Of a DNA stretch of 20,041 nucleotides, positions 8,508 to 15,961 are shown in pieces. The position numbers and the translations under genes were made by a program. A model generated the notes under the pieces. That model searched no databases, was not told where the DNA came from, and saw nothing but the letters and a program-made list of their open reading frames with translations. Source of the stretch: Methanolinea sp. UBA275. Lineage in GTDB: Archaea > Halobacteriota > Methanomicrobia > Methanomicrobiales > Methanospirillaceae. How positions within the stretch are numbered: position 1 is the first letter of the stretch; every line of letters starts with the position of its first letter. Location of the stretch: assembly GCA_002506105.1 (NCBI GenBank), contig DAWU01000042.1, positions 49,909-69,949 of the forward strand, given 5' to 3'.

Positions 8508-9674
8508 TCAGCGGGATCGGGTGATGGCATCAACAGTATCGACAAAGACCTGCACTTCATCGGGGGTGGTATAGCACCCCATTGAGGCGCGGACGGTCCC
8601 CCCAGGTGAGAGGGACGACGCCAGCGGGTGGGCACAGTGCAGCCCGCTCCGGACACAGATGCCCCGCAGGCGATCGAGTGCCTCCGCACATGCATGGGGG
8701 TCCATCCCCCCGATATTGAACGAGATGACGGGAGATCCCCGTGGACTGTACACTTCCACTCCGCTGATACCGGAGAGCCCGCAAAATGCCTGCTCGCCGA
8801 GACGGGTCTCGTGGCGGTGGATCTCCCCGACACCGAGTTCCTCCACGAGGTGTATGGCCTCGCCCAGACCGATCACGCCCGGGATATTCGGGGTTCCCGG
8901 TTCGAATCGTGCAGGAGGGGGAAGGAGTGTGAATCCATCAAGGGTCACCTCCTCGACAATGCCACCACCATGACAGGTGATCGAGAGCGAAGAGTAATCC
9001 TTGACGTAGAGCGCCCCGGTCCCCTGCGGGCCAAGCAGCCCCTTGTGGCCGGGAACCGCGACGAGATCGAACCCGCGGACATCGATGGGCATATGCCCGG
9101 CCGATTGCGCCGCATCGAGGAGGATCATGGCCCCGGCATCGTGGGCAATCTCTGCCATCTCGTCGACAGGCTGGACGGTGCCGAGTACATTGGTCATGTG
9201 GGTGACGGCAACGAGCCGGGTCCGGGACGATATCGCCTCCTGGAGGTCTGAGGGATCGACCATGCCGTTTCTCTGGGGCAGTATCTTCAGGTCAACCCCT
9301 CGTCCCCTGAGCGCCATCCACGGGAGAAGGTTTGCGTGGTGCTCGAGCGCCGTCGTGATCACCTCGTCACCATCCCTCCAGCAGATGCCATGGGCGGCCA
9401 TGTTGATGGCGTCTGTCGTATTCTTCGTGAATACCAGGTGCCCGGGATCGACGCCGAGAAACCTCCCCAGGATTTCGCGGGTCTCTTCGTAGCGTTCCGT
9501 GGTCTTCCTGGCCAGGTGGTGGGCCCCCCGCCCGTGGTTGGCTGCATACTCGAAAAAATACGCACACATCGCGTCGACCGCCCTTCTCGGGGTCTGGGTG
9601 GTGGATGCGGAATCAAGGTAGATACAGGTTGAGAGTACGGGGAATTCATCCCGGAGACGTGCCAGGTCGTACAT
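8508..9674 (-). CDS. group II (SufS/CsdA-like) cysteine desulfurase
   Basis: This class V aminotransferase-fold PLP enzyme should remove sulfur from L-cysteine as an enzyme-bound persulfide, for iron-sulfur clusters or tRNA thiolation. The 388 residues are close to family length (about 400). The PLP-binding lysine is Lys211 in AVPGHKGLLGPQGTG. The ring-stacking histidine lies in LEHHANLLPW (112-113), and Asp187 is in LLDAAQSAGH. The catalytic cysteine is Cys347 in VRSGLHCAHP, matching the RxGxxC motif of group II enzymes, and Arg362 in GTVRAS fits the substrate-carboxylate arginine. No sufBCD, iscU or thiI neighbour is present, so the acceptor is unknown. An aminotransferase of related fold is less likely, given the cysteine motif. 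It is probably transcribed from its own TATA box after the polC stop; no Shine-Dalgarno is evident. Confidence 0.9.
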   Translation of the reverse strand: MYDLARLRDEFPVLSTCIYLDSASTTQTPRRAVDAMCAYFFEYAANHGRGAHHLARKTTERYEETREILGRFLGVDPGHLVFTKNTTDAINMAAHGICWRDGDEVITTALEHHANLLPWMALRGRGVDLKILPQRNGMVDPSDLQEAISSRTRLVAVTHMTNVLGTVQPVDEMAEIAHDAGAMILLDAAQSAGHMPIDVRGFDLVAVPGHKGLLGPQGTGALYVKDYSSLSITCHGGGIVEEVTLDGFTLLPPPARFEPGTPNIPGVIGLGEAIHLVEELGVGEIHRHETRLGEQAFCGLSGISGVEVYSPRGSPVISFNIGGMDPHACAEALDRLRGICVRSGLHCAHPLASSLSPGGTVRASMGCYTTPDEVQVFVDTVDAITRSR

Positions 9675-9739
9675 CGGTCAGAGGTATTGATGCTGGGAGG
9701 TGATGAGAATTGCCCTTTGCAGAAGGGAAACCCGGAGGG

Positions 9740-9753
9740 GAATATAAAAAAAT
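9740..9753 (-). promoter_or_regulatory. box A of the cysteine desulfurase gene, overlapping the polC T-tract
   Basis: On the minus strand ATTTTTTTATATTC combines a T7 run (9746-9752), about 30 nt after the polC stop, with a good archaeal TATA sequence. Transcription would begin near 9720, giving a leader of about 45 nt. Confidence 0.5.
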
Positions 9754-9768
9754 CGCACCGGCTGCCGG
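9746..9768 (-). terminator. terminator of polC
   Basis: Reading the minus strand, a small CCGG-CAG-CCGG hairpin (9758-9768) is followed five bases later by a T7 run (9746-9752). The T-run is shared with the next gene's TATA box. Confidence 0.5.
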
Positions 9769-9782
9769 CGTAATCCCGCACC

Positions 9783-12700
9783 TTACATGAAGTCTGCGAG
9801 GCCCATCTGCTCGCTCTTCTCCTGGCCGAACGTGGACTCGATCGCCATATCGAGGACCTGGACCCGCTGGCGCGTATACTCCGAGACCCTGTACCGGGAG
9901 CATATGTCCCGGGACATCTCGAGGTACTTCTTCACCGAGCCCTCGTGCACGGTGGGAATGATATTTCCTCCGCACCGGCTGCATTTTCCGGCAAGGGGCA
10001 TCCGCCGGTAGCTCGTGTTGCACTTCACGCACCGGAACTTCTGCTTTGAAAACGCGGAGAGGTTTCCCTGGAGATCCCGGATGAAGTGCGTCGTCAGCAC
10101 CCGTTCCGCAACATCGTCCTCGTCGACTGCCCGGATCCTTCCTGCAAGCTCGAGTTCCGCTTCGAGTTTCTCGAGCATGCTCTTGAGCTTGGTGTAGGTC
10201 GATTCGAGCGGGCCTGACGAGATGTCGGTGGTATCATGGGTGAAGAGGAACCCTTCCAGCTGCGCCGGGGTGCCAAGCCTCCTCCCCACCCGGTCGATGA
10301 GCCCCTCGACCTCCTTCGGATGCGCATACCTGAGCGAGGACGTGTAGAGCGCGAGGGGATAGCCGGATCCCACGTCAAGATTATGGCTCTCCTTGTCGAT
10401 CTCCGCGGGATCGATCCTCGTGGTAAGGACAAGCGGGGCATCCATGGATCCGCCCCGCGTTTCAGGGAGAAACGACCGCGAAAAGTTGATCAGGCCGTCC
10501 AGGAGGAGCATGATGCAGTCCTCGTCGCCGTCGCACTGCCCGGTAAAGATGCCGTTCGCAAGCACGGTGTGCTCGTCTGTGACGGTCAGGCAGAAGACGC
10601 GGTCGTCGGGTGCCGGCACGATCTCCCTCCGGGAGATGTGATCGGTGATGACCGCTTCCCCGATCATCACGGGGACAGGGTCGCCCTCTTTCACCTCAAT
10701 CGCCCGGATCTTGCGGGTAGCGTAGAGATCCCAGACCAGCATCGCGTGATCCGGGGTCACCGCGATCTGCCGGCCCCCCCTGGTCTCGAACCTGATCAGG
10801 GCTTTGGGTGCCCTGTGGATCGACACCGAGGTGACCCTGCGGAGGTGTGCCTTTCCCTCGCGATCGAGTGTCCTGACGAGAAGGGTCCCCTGGGGATCAG
10901 AGTAATAGGTGCCAAGCCTGTCGATTCCCGGCCTGGAGAGGTCAAAATTCTCGCTCACCAGCTGCGCAATTGACTGGGTACGCCAGGTGCATCCGTCGAA
11001 TGTCTCTATCCTGGTATCCCCGTGGAAGCAGTTCCTCCGTTTCGCCGCGTGGAAGAAGGGGTGCGCATATCCGACGTTCGCCCGGGAGAATCCGACAATC
11101 CTTGCCAGCACCCCTGCACTCGTGTGGGGGGCAAGACCTATCACAAGGTGCCCGAGCAGGTCTTCCCTGGTCTTCACCCGGTAAAAGGGGGGCAGCCCGT
11201 AGCATTTTTCGAGGAGCTCGTCGAGGAACTGGGCCACCTTGACCATGTACTCGGCACAGGAGTCCGAGAGCAGGATGTCCTGGGCTTTCAGTTCGACCAC
11301 CTGCGAGGGGGAGACGAGCGGCTTGTTCCCGATGTCTTCGAGATACCCGAGTTCCCGCATCCGTTCCGGGGAGACTCCGACCTCCTCCGGCCGAATGTGC
11401 GTCAGGGGAAGGTCAATCATGTCGAACCGGATCGTGCCGTCCTTGAAGACAAAGAGGTCTTTCATGGCCCGGAGGATCCCCTTCTCCATGGGTTCGATCG
11501 TCCTCTCCCGCGAGATGAGCCCCTTCACACCCTTGACCATCGGGAGGCTGGTATCCCTGATCCCGAGCCGCTCCATGACGGCCGCGTATTCCTGTTTGAG
11601 ATTCAGGCTGGTGACCCGGGAGCAGACAGGCGGCACGTGACAGGAGGGGCACTCGGCCTCCGCAACTTCGCGCTTGCAGCGGGGACAGCTGTAGACCGGT
11701 TCGGTATGGGATCCGCACTCACACAGGTTGCGGAACGTCTCTGAACCGCAGGATGGGCATCTCCGCCTGCCCGTCTCGATGCTGATAATTCCCCCGTCCA
11801 TGTTCGGCTGGGGTGCGTGGCTTGAGGCTTCCTGGAGGGAGCGCCGGCTGCCTCCGGCCTCGCCGAGCGGGAACAGGGCGTGGGGTGGAGGGTTCATCTT
11901 CCTCGGCCGCGACTTCCCGGGTCGGCCCATGCGACCGCCGATACGGGTTCCCCCCCGTGACCGGATGACAAAGCCGGAGAGATGCTGCACGAGCGCCAGG
12001 GGATCGTCCATGGGGGCGTCCTCCCAGGCAGATCGTTTCCTGAGCTTCAGGTCAAGGCCCAGGCAGGCGAGGAATGCATAATACTCACTGATGCAGATCA
12101 TCCCTTCGCGCACGCGATGCGGGAGGAGGATCTCCTCGAGCAGCCCTTTCAGACCCGGTTCCGGCGGCAGCACGAGAATGCCGTGCCTGAGCTCCCCTGT
12201 CCTGGACACGGTATCCGCGAGTGCTGCAATATCCCCGCATGTCAGGTCATCCCAGAACCAGGTATACTCCGGATGGAGGGGAGCACCGTCGAAACACTGG
12301 GATATTGCCTCCTCCTCGCTCCCGGGACGGGCGTTGCCGCCTTCCTGGCACCACCACTCGTGGCAGTAGGAGGGGGGGACCAGGAGATGGTTGTTCTCAA
12401 GGAACTCCCCGTACCCGATAAGAATCTCCCCCACGTCGAGGATCCGTTCCACCTCCCCGGTGAGATCCCGTGCACCCTGTGCATCATCGATCCTGAGCAC
12501 ATCGCCGCACTTCAGCCGGACGGTAGGGCCCTCTATCGTGTCCACCGGGACGATCCCGGCCGCTTTTCCCGGCCGCTCAATCTTCATCTGGGTGCCTACC
12601 GCGAGAAAGTCCCCGAGGATGTGCATGGTTGCAGGGTTGAGCCCGGCTGCCGCGAACCCCGTGTTCCGGGAACGGCCGTACCGCAGCCTGAACCCCCCTT

Positions 12701-13649
12701 TCCTCAGGGGGTATGAAAAGACAGGCCTTCCTCCGATAAGATCACGCAGGTACTTGTCCTTGGGCTTGATTCCGGCAGAATCGTCCTCTTCATCGCTCTT
12801 CGGGGCACCGCGAATCAGCTCCTCGAGCCAGTCCCACCCGTCCATCGAGAGGGCACGCACGTTCTTTAAGACTTTCGGGGCTTTGAGGGCCAGCCCTTCT
12901 GCGAGGACAAGCGCCATTCCTCCCCGCACCGTGTTCGTCTCCACCCGCTCCAGGTTCCGGTACCCGCTGACCTCCTCCTGCTCCGTACCCTCCCCGTCGA
13001 TACAGACCGGGCAGTTCTGGACGATGAGCCGTATCTCGCGTTCGGAGGGGAGGTACTGGAGGTTCATGATGGAATTATACTGCCTGATCTCCTCTATGTA
13101 GCGCTCGACCTCGTCTGCACGGGGGATATAGCGGTTCATCCCGAGCGCCCGCCTCACAAAATCCCCGACGAGTACCGAGAGCGCCTGGGCAGTGCCTCCC
13201 GCACTCCTGATGGGGCCTGCGTAGTAAATCTTGAGATACTCGCTTCCATCGTCGTTCTTCCCGGTGCCCACCTTGGCGATCCCTTCTGTCGGGGCAGCGA
13301 CCACTCCCTCGGTGAGTACTGCCATGGCGGTGCGGATCGCATGGTCGAGGATTTCCTCCCGGCTCTGCTCGCCAAAGCGGCGCTGGACGAAGTCTTCCCC
13401 GATATGGAGGGCAACCTCTTCCCGGGACATCTGCCCTTCCATCTCCCTGATCCTTGCTGCAAGGCCACTGATCCCGAGAAGCGCCTCCACCCGGTCGGCA
13501 AGGTCACTCGCAACCGGAATCTCGACAGTCGTGCGGGGGTCGATCCCAAACGCGCGGGCTTTCTCGGCCACCTCCATAGCCCTCCGGAGCCCTTCCTGAA
13601 GATCTGCGAGGTAGGTCTCTATCGCGGGGGAGCAGTGCAGCATTACCAT
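9783..13649 (-). CDS. polC: DNA polymerase D large subunit DP2, intein-containing precursor
   Basis: This is the catalytic subunit of the euryarchaeal replicative polymerase PolD, which works with the small exonuclease subunit DP1 and PCNA. The precursor has 1288 residues. Removing the intein (residues 874-1038) leaves 1123, normal for DP2. Recognisable parts are the N-terminal domain with YYAGPIRSAGGTAQALSVL (142-160), CPVC at 213-216, the GRMGRPGKSRPRKMNPPPH segment, and a zinc-binding cluster (CPSC 631, CPRC 655, CPSC 667). The catalytic-core motif CDGDEDC follows the intein. A C-terminal zinc ribbon carries CVKC (1207) and CSRC (1223). The last eight residues, QMGLADFM, fit a PCNA-interacting PIP box. 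ATG at 13649 and a second ATG two codons later are both possible starts; no strong Shine-Dalgarno is seen. The DP1 gene is not in this window. Confidence 0.97.
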   Translation of the reverse strand: MVMLHCSPAIETYLADLQEGLRRAMEVAEKARAFGIDPRTTVEIPVASDLADRVEALLGISGLAARIREMEGQMSREEVALHIGEDFVQRRFGEQSREEILDHAIRTAMAVLTEGVVAAPTEGIAKVGTGKNDDGSEYLKIYYAGPIRSAGGTAQALSVLVGDFVRRALGMNRYIPRADEVERYIEEIRQYNSIMNLQYLPSEREIRLIVQNCPVCIDGEGTEQEEVSGYRNLERVETNTVRGGMALVLAEGLALKAPKVLKNVRALSMDGWDWLEELIRGAPKSDEEDDSAGIKPKDKYLRDLIGGRPVFSYPLRKGGFRLRYGRSRNTGFAAAGLNPATMHILGDFLAVGTQMKIERPGKAAGIVPVDTIEGPTVRLKCGDVLRIDDAQGARDLTGEVERILDVGEILIGYGEFLENNHLLVPPSYCHEWWCQEGGNARPGSEEEAISQCFDGAPLHPEYTWFWDDLTCGDIAALADTVSRTGELRHGILVLPPEPGLKGLLEEILLPHRVREGMICISEYYAFLACLGLDLKLRKRSAWEDAPMDDPLALVQHLSGFVIRSRGGTRIGGRMGRPGKSRPRKMNPPPHALFPLGEAGGSRRSLQEASSHAPQPNMDGGIISIETGRRRCPSCGSETFRNLCECGSHTEPVYSCPRCKREVAEAECPSCHVPPVCSRVTSLNLKQEYAAVMERLGIRDTSLPMVKGVKGLISRERTIEPMEKGILRAMKDLFVFKDGTIRFDMIDLPLTHIRPEEVGVSPERMRELGYLEDIGNKPLVSPSQVVELKAQDILLSDSCAEYMVKVAQFLDELLEKCYGLPPFYRVKTREDLLGHLVIGLAPHTSAGVLARIVGFSRANVGYAHPFFHAAKRRNCFHGDTRIETFDGCTWRTQSIAQLVSENFDLSRPGIDRLGTYYSDPQGTLLVRTLDREGKAHLRRVTSVSIHRAPKALIRFETRGGRQIAVTPDHAMLVWDLYATRKIRAIEVKEGDPVPVMIGEAVITDHISRREIVPAPDDRVFCLTVTDEHTVLANGIFTGQCDGDEDCIMLLLDGLINFSRSFLPETRGGSMDAPLVLTTRIDPAEIDKESHNLDVGSGYPLALYTSSLRYAHPKEVEGLIDRVGRRLGTPAQLEGFLFTHDTTDISSGPLESTYTKLKSMLEKLEAELELAGRIRAVDEDDVAERVLTTHFIRDLQGNLSAFSKQKFRCVKCNTSYRRMPLAGKCSRCGGNIIPTVHEGSVKKYLEMSRDICSRYRVSEYTRQRVQVLDMAIESTFGQEKSEQMGLADFM
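10536..11030 (-). other. PolC mini-intein, 165 aa, C-terminal Gln
   Basis: Residues 874-1038 of the DP2 precursor interrupt the catalytic motif between RRN and CDGDED. Splicing block A is CFHGDTRIETFDG, with Cys1 as the nucleophile. Block B is VTPDHAMLV, with the TxxH histidine. Blocks F and G are DRVFCLTVTDEHTVLANG and IFTGQ, followed by extein Cys+1. At 165 residues it lacks room for a LAGLIDADG homing endonuclease, so it is a mini-intein. The last intein residue is Gln instead of the usual Asn, and the penultimate residue is Gly where His is usual. A C-terminal Gln has been reported for a Pyrococcus PolII intein at the DP2 gene, so splicing through Gln cyclisation is feasible. That this copy splices is inference. 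Confidence 0.95.
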
Positions 13650-13676
13650 CTCACTTGCCGCGGCAGGGACTTATCA

Positions 13677-13686
13677 CTTTAGATTT
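13677..13686 (-). promoter_or_regulatory. weak candidate box A for polC
   Basis: The minus-strand AT-rich stretch around AATCTAAAGTGATAAG lies about 30 nt before the polC start, the spacing for a short or absent leader. It is a poor TATA match. Confidence 0.22.
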
Positions 13687-13709
13687 CTCCCCGTCACCAA
13701 GGGGATCCC

Positions 13710-13746
13710 CGCACCGCGGGTGCGCTTCAGAACTGTGGGGAAAAAA
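13710..13746 (-). terminator. T6 tract plus hairpin after the small HEAT-repeat gene
   Basis: A minus-strand TTTTTT run (13741-13746) lies 16-21 bases past the stop codon. Beyond it is a perfect 6-bp hairpin, CGCACC-CGC-GGTGCG (13710-13724). This likely ends the DUF432-MscS-HEAT transcript before polC. Confidence 0.45.
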
Positions 13747-13761
13747 CAGCGCCTTCCCTCT

Positions 13762-14277
13762 TCACTCATCAGGCCCTTTCTCAACGGTTGAGATGAGCGA
13801 GTCTATGCCGGCCTGTCCCATCTGCCACAGTGTCAGCGTGGCGCATTCCTTCATTATGGGATCGGGGGAGTCAAGGAGCGCCCTGATCGCAGGGATTGCG
13901 GGCTCGCCGATCCTGCAGAGTGCCTGGGAGAGGAATCCCCGTGTCGGGGGATCCGCACCTTTCATCGCTTCAAGGATGGGCACAACCGCAGGCTCGCCGA
14001 GGTGACCGAGGGCTGCTGAGGCATACCTGCGGAACTGGGAATCCGGGTTGCGGGCAAGTGCATCGAGGAGGGGCAGAATGCTCGAAGATCCGATTCTCAC
14101 GAGTGCGACTGAGGCATACCACCTGACCTCGTTCTCCACTGGTTCCTGGAGGAGGGAGACGAGGAAGGGGAGTGCAGGGTCTCCCATCTCCACAAGGCGC
14201 GTAACCGCAGCACGCCGGGTGCCAAGATCGCCGTACACGAGAGCCTCTTTGAGCGCAGGCAATTCGGATTCAGCCAT
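13762..14277 (-). CDS. small HEAT-repeat protein
   Basis: The product has 171 residues made almost entirely of HEAT-like (PBS-lyase type) helical repeats of about 31 residues. Each carries the AAxALxxxGxPAxPxLxxxL pattern: see TRLVEMGDPALPFLVSLL (26-43), ALVRIGSSSILPLLDAL (58-74), ALGHLGEPAVVPILEAM (89-105) and ALCRIGEPAIPAIRALL (119-135). It has no signal peptide or membrane segment, so it should be a cytoplasmic protein-protein scaffold. The frame is open to 14316, but ATG at 14277 is chosen because AAAGGAGG lies nine bases before it. Its first eight bases overlap the end of the upstream mscS gene (ATGGCTGA), so it is probably translated by coupling. That arrangement suggests it binds or regulates the channel; this is inference. 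Confidence 0.88.
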   Translation of the reverse strand: MAESELPALKEALVYGDLGTRRAAVTRLVEMGDPALPFLVSLLQEPVENEVRWYASVALVRIGSSSILPLLDALARNPDSQFRRYASAALGHLGEPAVVPILEAMKGADPPTRGFLSQALCRIGEPAIPAIRALLDSPDPIMKECATLTLWQMGQAGIDSLISTVEKGPDE

Positions 14278-15124
14278 GGTGCTCAGCCTCCTTTCCCTCG
14301 TGTGGGGGTACTGCATCCCGGGTCGCCCGGGAGATTGTCACCACGCGCTGTGGGAACGGGATGTCGATTCCGCCGTCTTCAAGGGCCTTTTTGATGGTCC
14401 AGAGCATCTGTGTCCTCACTGACCACCATACCCGTGATGGCGCCCAGATGAACACGCGGAGGTTGACGCTCGAATCCCCGAGCGTATCCACAAACACGCT
14501 CGGTGCAGGATGCCTCAGCACGAAGGATTCTTTTTCCAGGAGGTCCTTGACAATCTGAATCGCCTTCCCTGCATCCGACCGGTAACTGATCCCAATGGTA
14601 TACTCGAACCTCCGTGCCACGTTCGCGACGTAATTGGTGATATCCGAGGAGAAGACCTTCTCGTTCGGGATACGCACGTAAATCCCCTCGTGCGTCTTGA
14701 TGATGGTGGAGAGGACCCGTATCTCCTCAACCGTGCCTGAGACCGAATTGATGTTGATGCTGTCGCCGGGCTTTATGGGCCTCTCAATGATGAGAAAGAG
14801 TCCCGAACCGAAATTCGAGACGATCTTCTGGCTGGCAAACGCGATCACGAGGCCGATGGTTCCTCCTACCACCAGCATGTCGGCGAGGTTGATGTCAAAA
14901 CTCGGGAGTGCCAGGTAGATCCCGATCACGATGATGAGGCCCTGGATCACTTTGATCAAAAATTCGAGCTCTGCCATCTCAACCCTGTCTGAAAATGTTT
15001 TTTTCAGGTAGAACCCGACAGCCTTTGCAATGACGACTGCCAGGAGGACGGCTATACCGAAGATGATGAGGTCGAGCAGGGTGACATTTCCGATGAGTGC
15101 GTAATTGAGGTACTCGAAGGCCAT
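14270..15124 (-). CDS. MscS-family small-conductance mechanosensitive channel
   Basis: The 284-residue membrane protein has the core MscS layout. Two transmembrane helices lie at about 13-38 and 55-72. A pore-lining helix rich in Gly and Ala follows (84-110, VVGGTIGLVIAFASQK then IVSNFGSGLFLIIERP). Then come the beta domain with KPGDSININSVSGTVEEI and RIPNEKVFSSDITNY, and the C-terminal alpha/beta domain. The family releases solutes when membrane tension rises on osmotic downshift. Length matches E. coli MscS (286). ATG at 15124 begins one base after the DUF432 stop codon and is preceded by GGAGTGGGGGAC, a purine-rich ribosome site; an ATG six codons upstream is less well placed. It overlaps the following HEAT gene by eight bases. 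Confidence 0.93.
   Translation of the reverse strand: MAFEYLNYALIGNVTLLDLIIFGIAVLLAVVIAKAVGFYLKKTFSDRVEMAELEFLIKVIQGLIIVIGIYLALPSFDINLADMLVVGGTIGLVIAFASQKIVSNFGSGLFLIIERPIKPGDSININSVSGTVEEIRVLSTIIKTHEGIYVRIPNEKVFSSDITNYVANVARRFEYTIGISYRSDAGKAIQIVKDLLEKESFVLRHPAPSVFVDTLGDSSVNLRVFIWAPSRVWWSVRTQMLWTIKKALEDGGIDIPFPQRVVTISRATRDAVPPHEGKEAEHHG
14287..14292 (-). promoter_or_regulatory. Shine-Dalgarno AGGAGG inside the mscS 3' end
   Basis: The minus strand reads AAAGGAGGCTGAGCACC before the ATG at 14277. This places a strong ribosome site within the last codons of mscS and fixes the start of the small HEAT-repeat gene. Confidence 0.75.
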
Positions 15125-15125
15125 G

Positions 15126-15836
15126 TCAGTCCCCCACTCCATACTCCATCACGAAAAAGAGTTTCTCGGGGATCAGGCTCTTCCTGGTGGGGTATACCCT
15201 GATCGCCGGTTTCATCGCGTCCTTTGAACCGGTATTGTGGATCCTTGTCACGGCAATGGCGCGTGATAGGACCTCCATTTCCCCGGTCATGGCCACGCAA
15301 TTCCCATAAAAGAGCCGCATCGTCGATCCCTCGAAGACTGCCCGGGAGACCTCGATCCAGTCCCTGCTTGAGTTATTGAGTGAGAGCGTCAGCACACCCT
15401 CTTCGAGGGGTTCTGTGGATGGCTCGGATTCAAAAACCTCGCACTCCACGTGACGCGTGATGAACCCCTTCTCAGGGGTCCCATAGAGGGAGTACTTGGC
15501 CTTTGCCAGCGAGAAGACATCGATCAGGGTGTAATTTTCATCATCTCCCACAAATACCCCGATCTCCACGGGGAACTTGAGGTACAGGGTGATGGTAGAA
15601 CCGGGGCGTACGGCAACCGGAGTAAAGTGGAACTCGAGCATCCCCGTCACTTCTGAGGGGAGGTTCACCGGCTCGACAGGGTTGATGATGACCTTTCCTT
15701 TCCCGTACCCAAGTTGTTTCGCGATCTTCCCCCCTGGAGAGATCCTCGTGTAAGTGGAGAGGGAATTTCCTGATACCACCTGGATAGTGATACCCTTCGC
15801 TTCCACACAAAACGGGATCTGGTATACACCGAACAC
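15126..15836 (-). CDS. DUF432 family protein
   Basis: The 236-residue protein has no membrane segment or signal peptide and looks mostly beta-stranded, with segments such as GSTITLYLKFPVEIGVFVG (98-116) and KGFITRHVECEVFE. It resembles DUF432, an archaeal family of unknown function that, to my knowledge, commonly sits next to MscS channel genes. I base the call on overall similarity and this context. The gene ends one base before the mscS start, so the two are surely co-transcribed. The chosen start is GTG at 15836. No Shine-Dalgarno precedes it, but CAAGTATAAT lies about 30 nt upstream, as expected for a leaderless message. A role as a cytoplasmic or membrane-associated partner of the channel is inference. 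Confidence 0.78.
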   Translation of the reverse strand: MFGVYQIPFCVEAKGITIQVVSGNSLSTYTRISPGGKIAKQLGYGKGKVIINPVEPVNLPSEVTGMLEFHFTPVAVRPGSTITLYLKFPVEIGVFVGDDENYTLIDVFSLAKAKYSLYGTPEKGFITRHVECEVFESEPSTEPLEEGVLTLSLNNSSRDWIEVSRAVFEGSTMRLFYGNCVAMTGEMEVLSRAIAVTRIHNTGSKDAMKPAIRVYPTRKSLIPEKLFFVMEYGVGD

Positions 15837-15860
15837 AGACAGAAATGGGGGTCACACCAC

Positions 15861-15870
15861 ATTATACTTG
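15861..15870 (-). promoter_or_regulatory. box A for the DUF432-MscS-HEAT operon
   Basis: The minus-strand sequence CAAGTATAAT is centred about 29 nt before the GTG start at 15836. This fits a TATA box driving a leaderless transcript of the three genes. Confidence 0.5.
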
Positions 15871-15961
15871 ATCCGGGATGCGATGATGCGAGAGATTACG
15901 CCACCCGCCCGATCATGCGCCAGGGGAGCATGCCTCCGCCCACGACCGGCAGAGAATACGA

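Noticed and set aside
10536..11030. A homing endonuclease inside the PolC intein
   Set aside because: At 165 residues the splicing blocks fill the intein, and no LAGLIDADG-like motif is visible.
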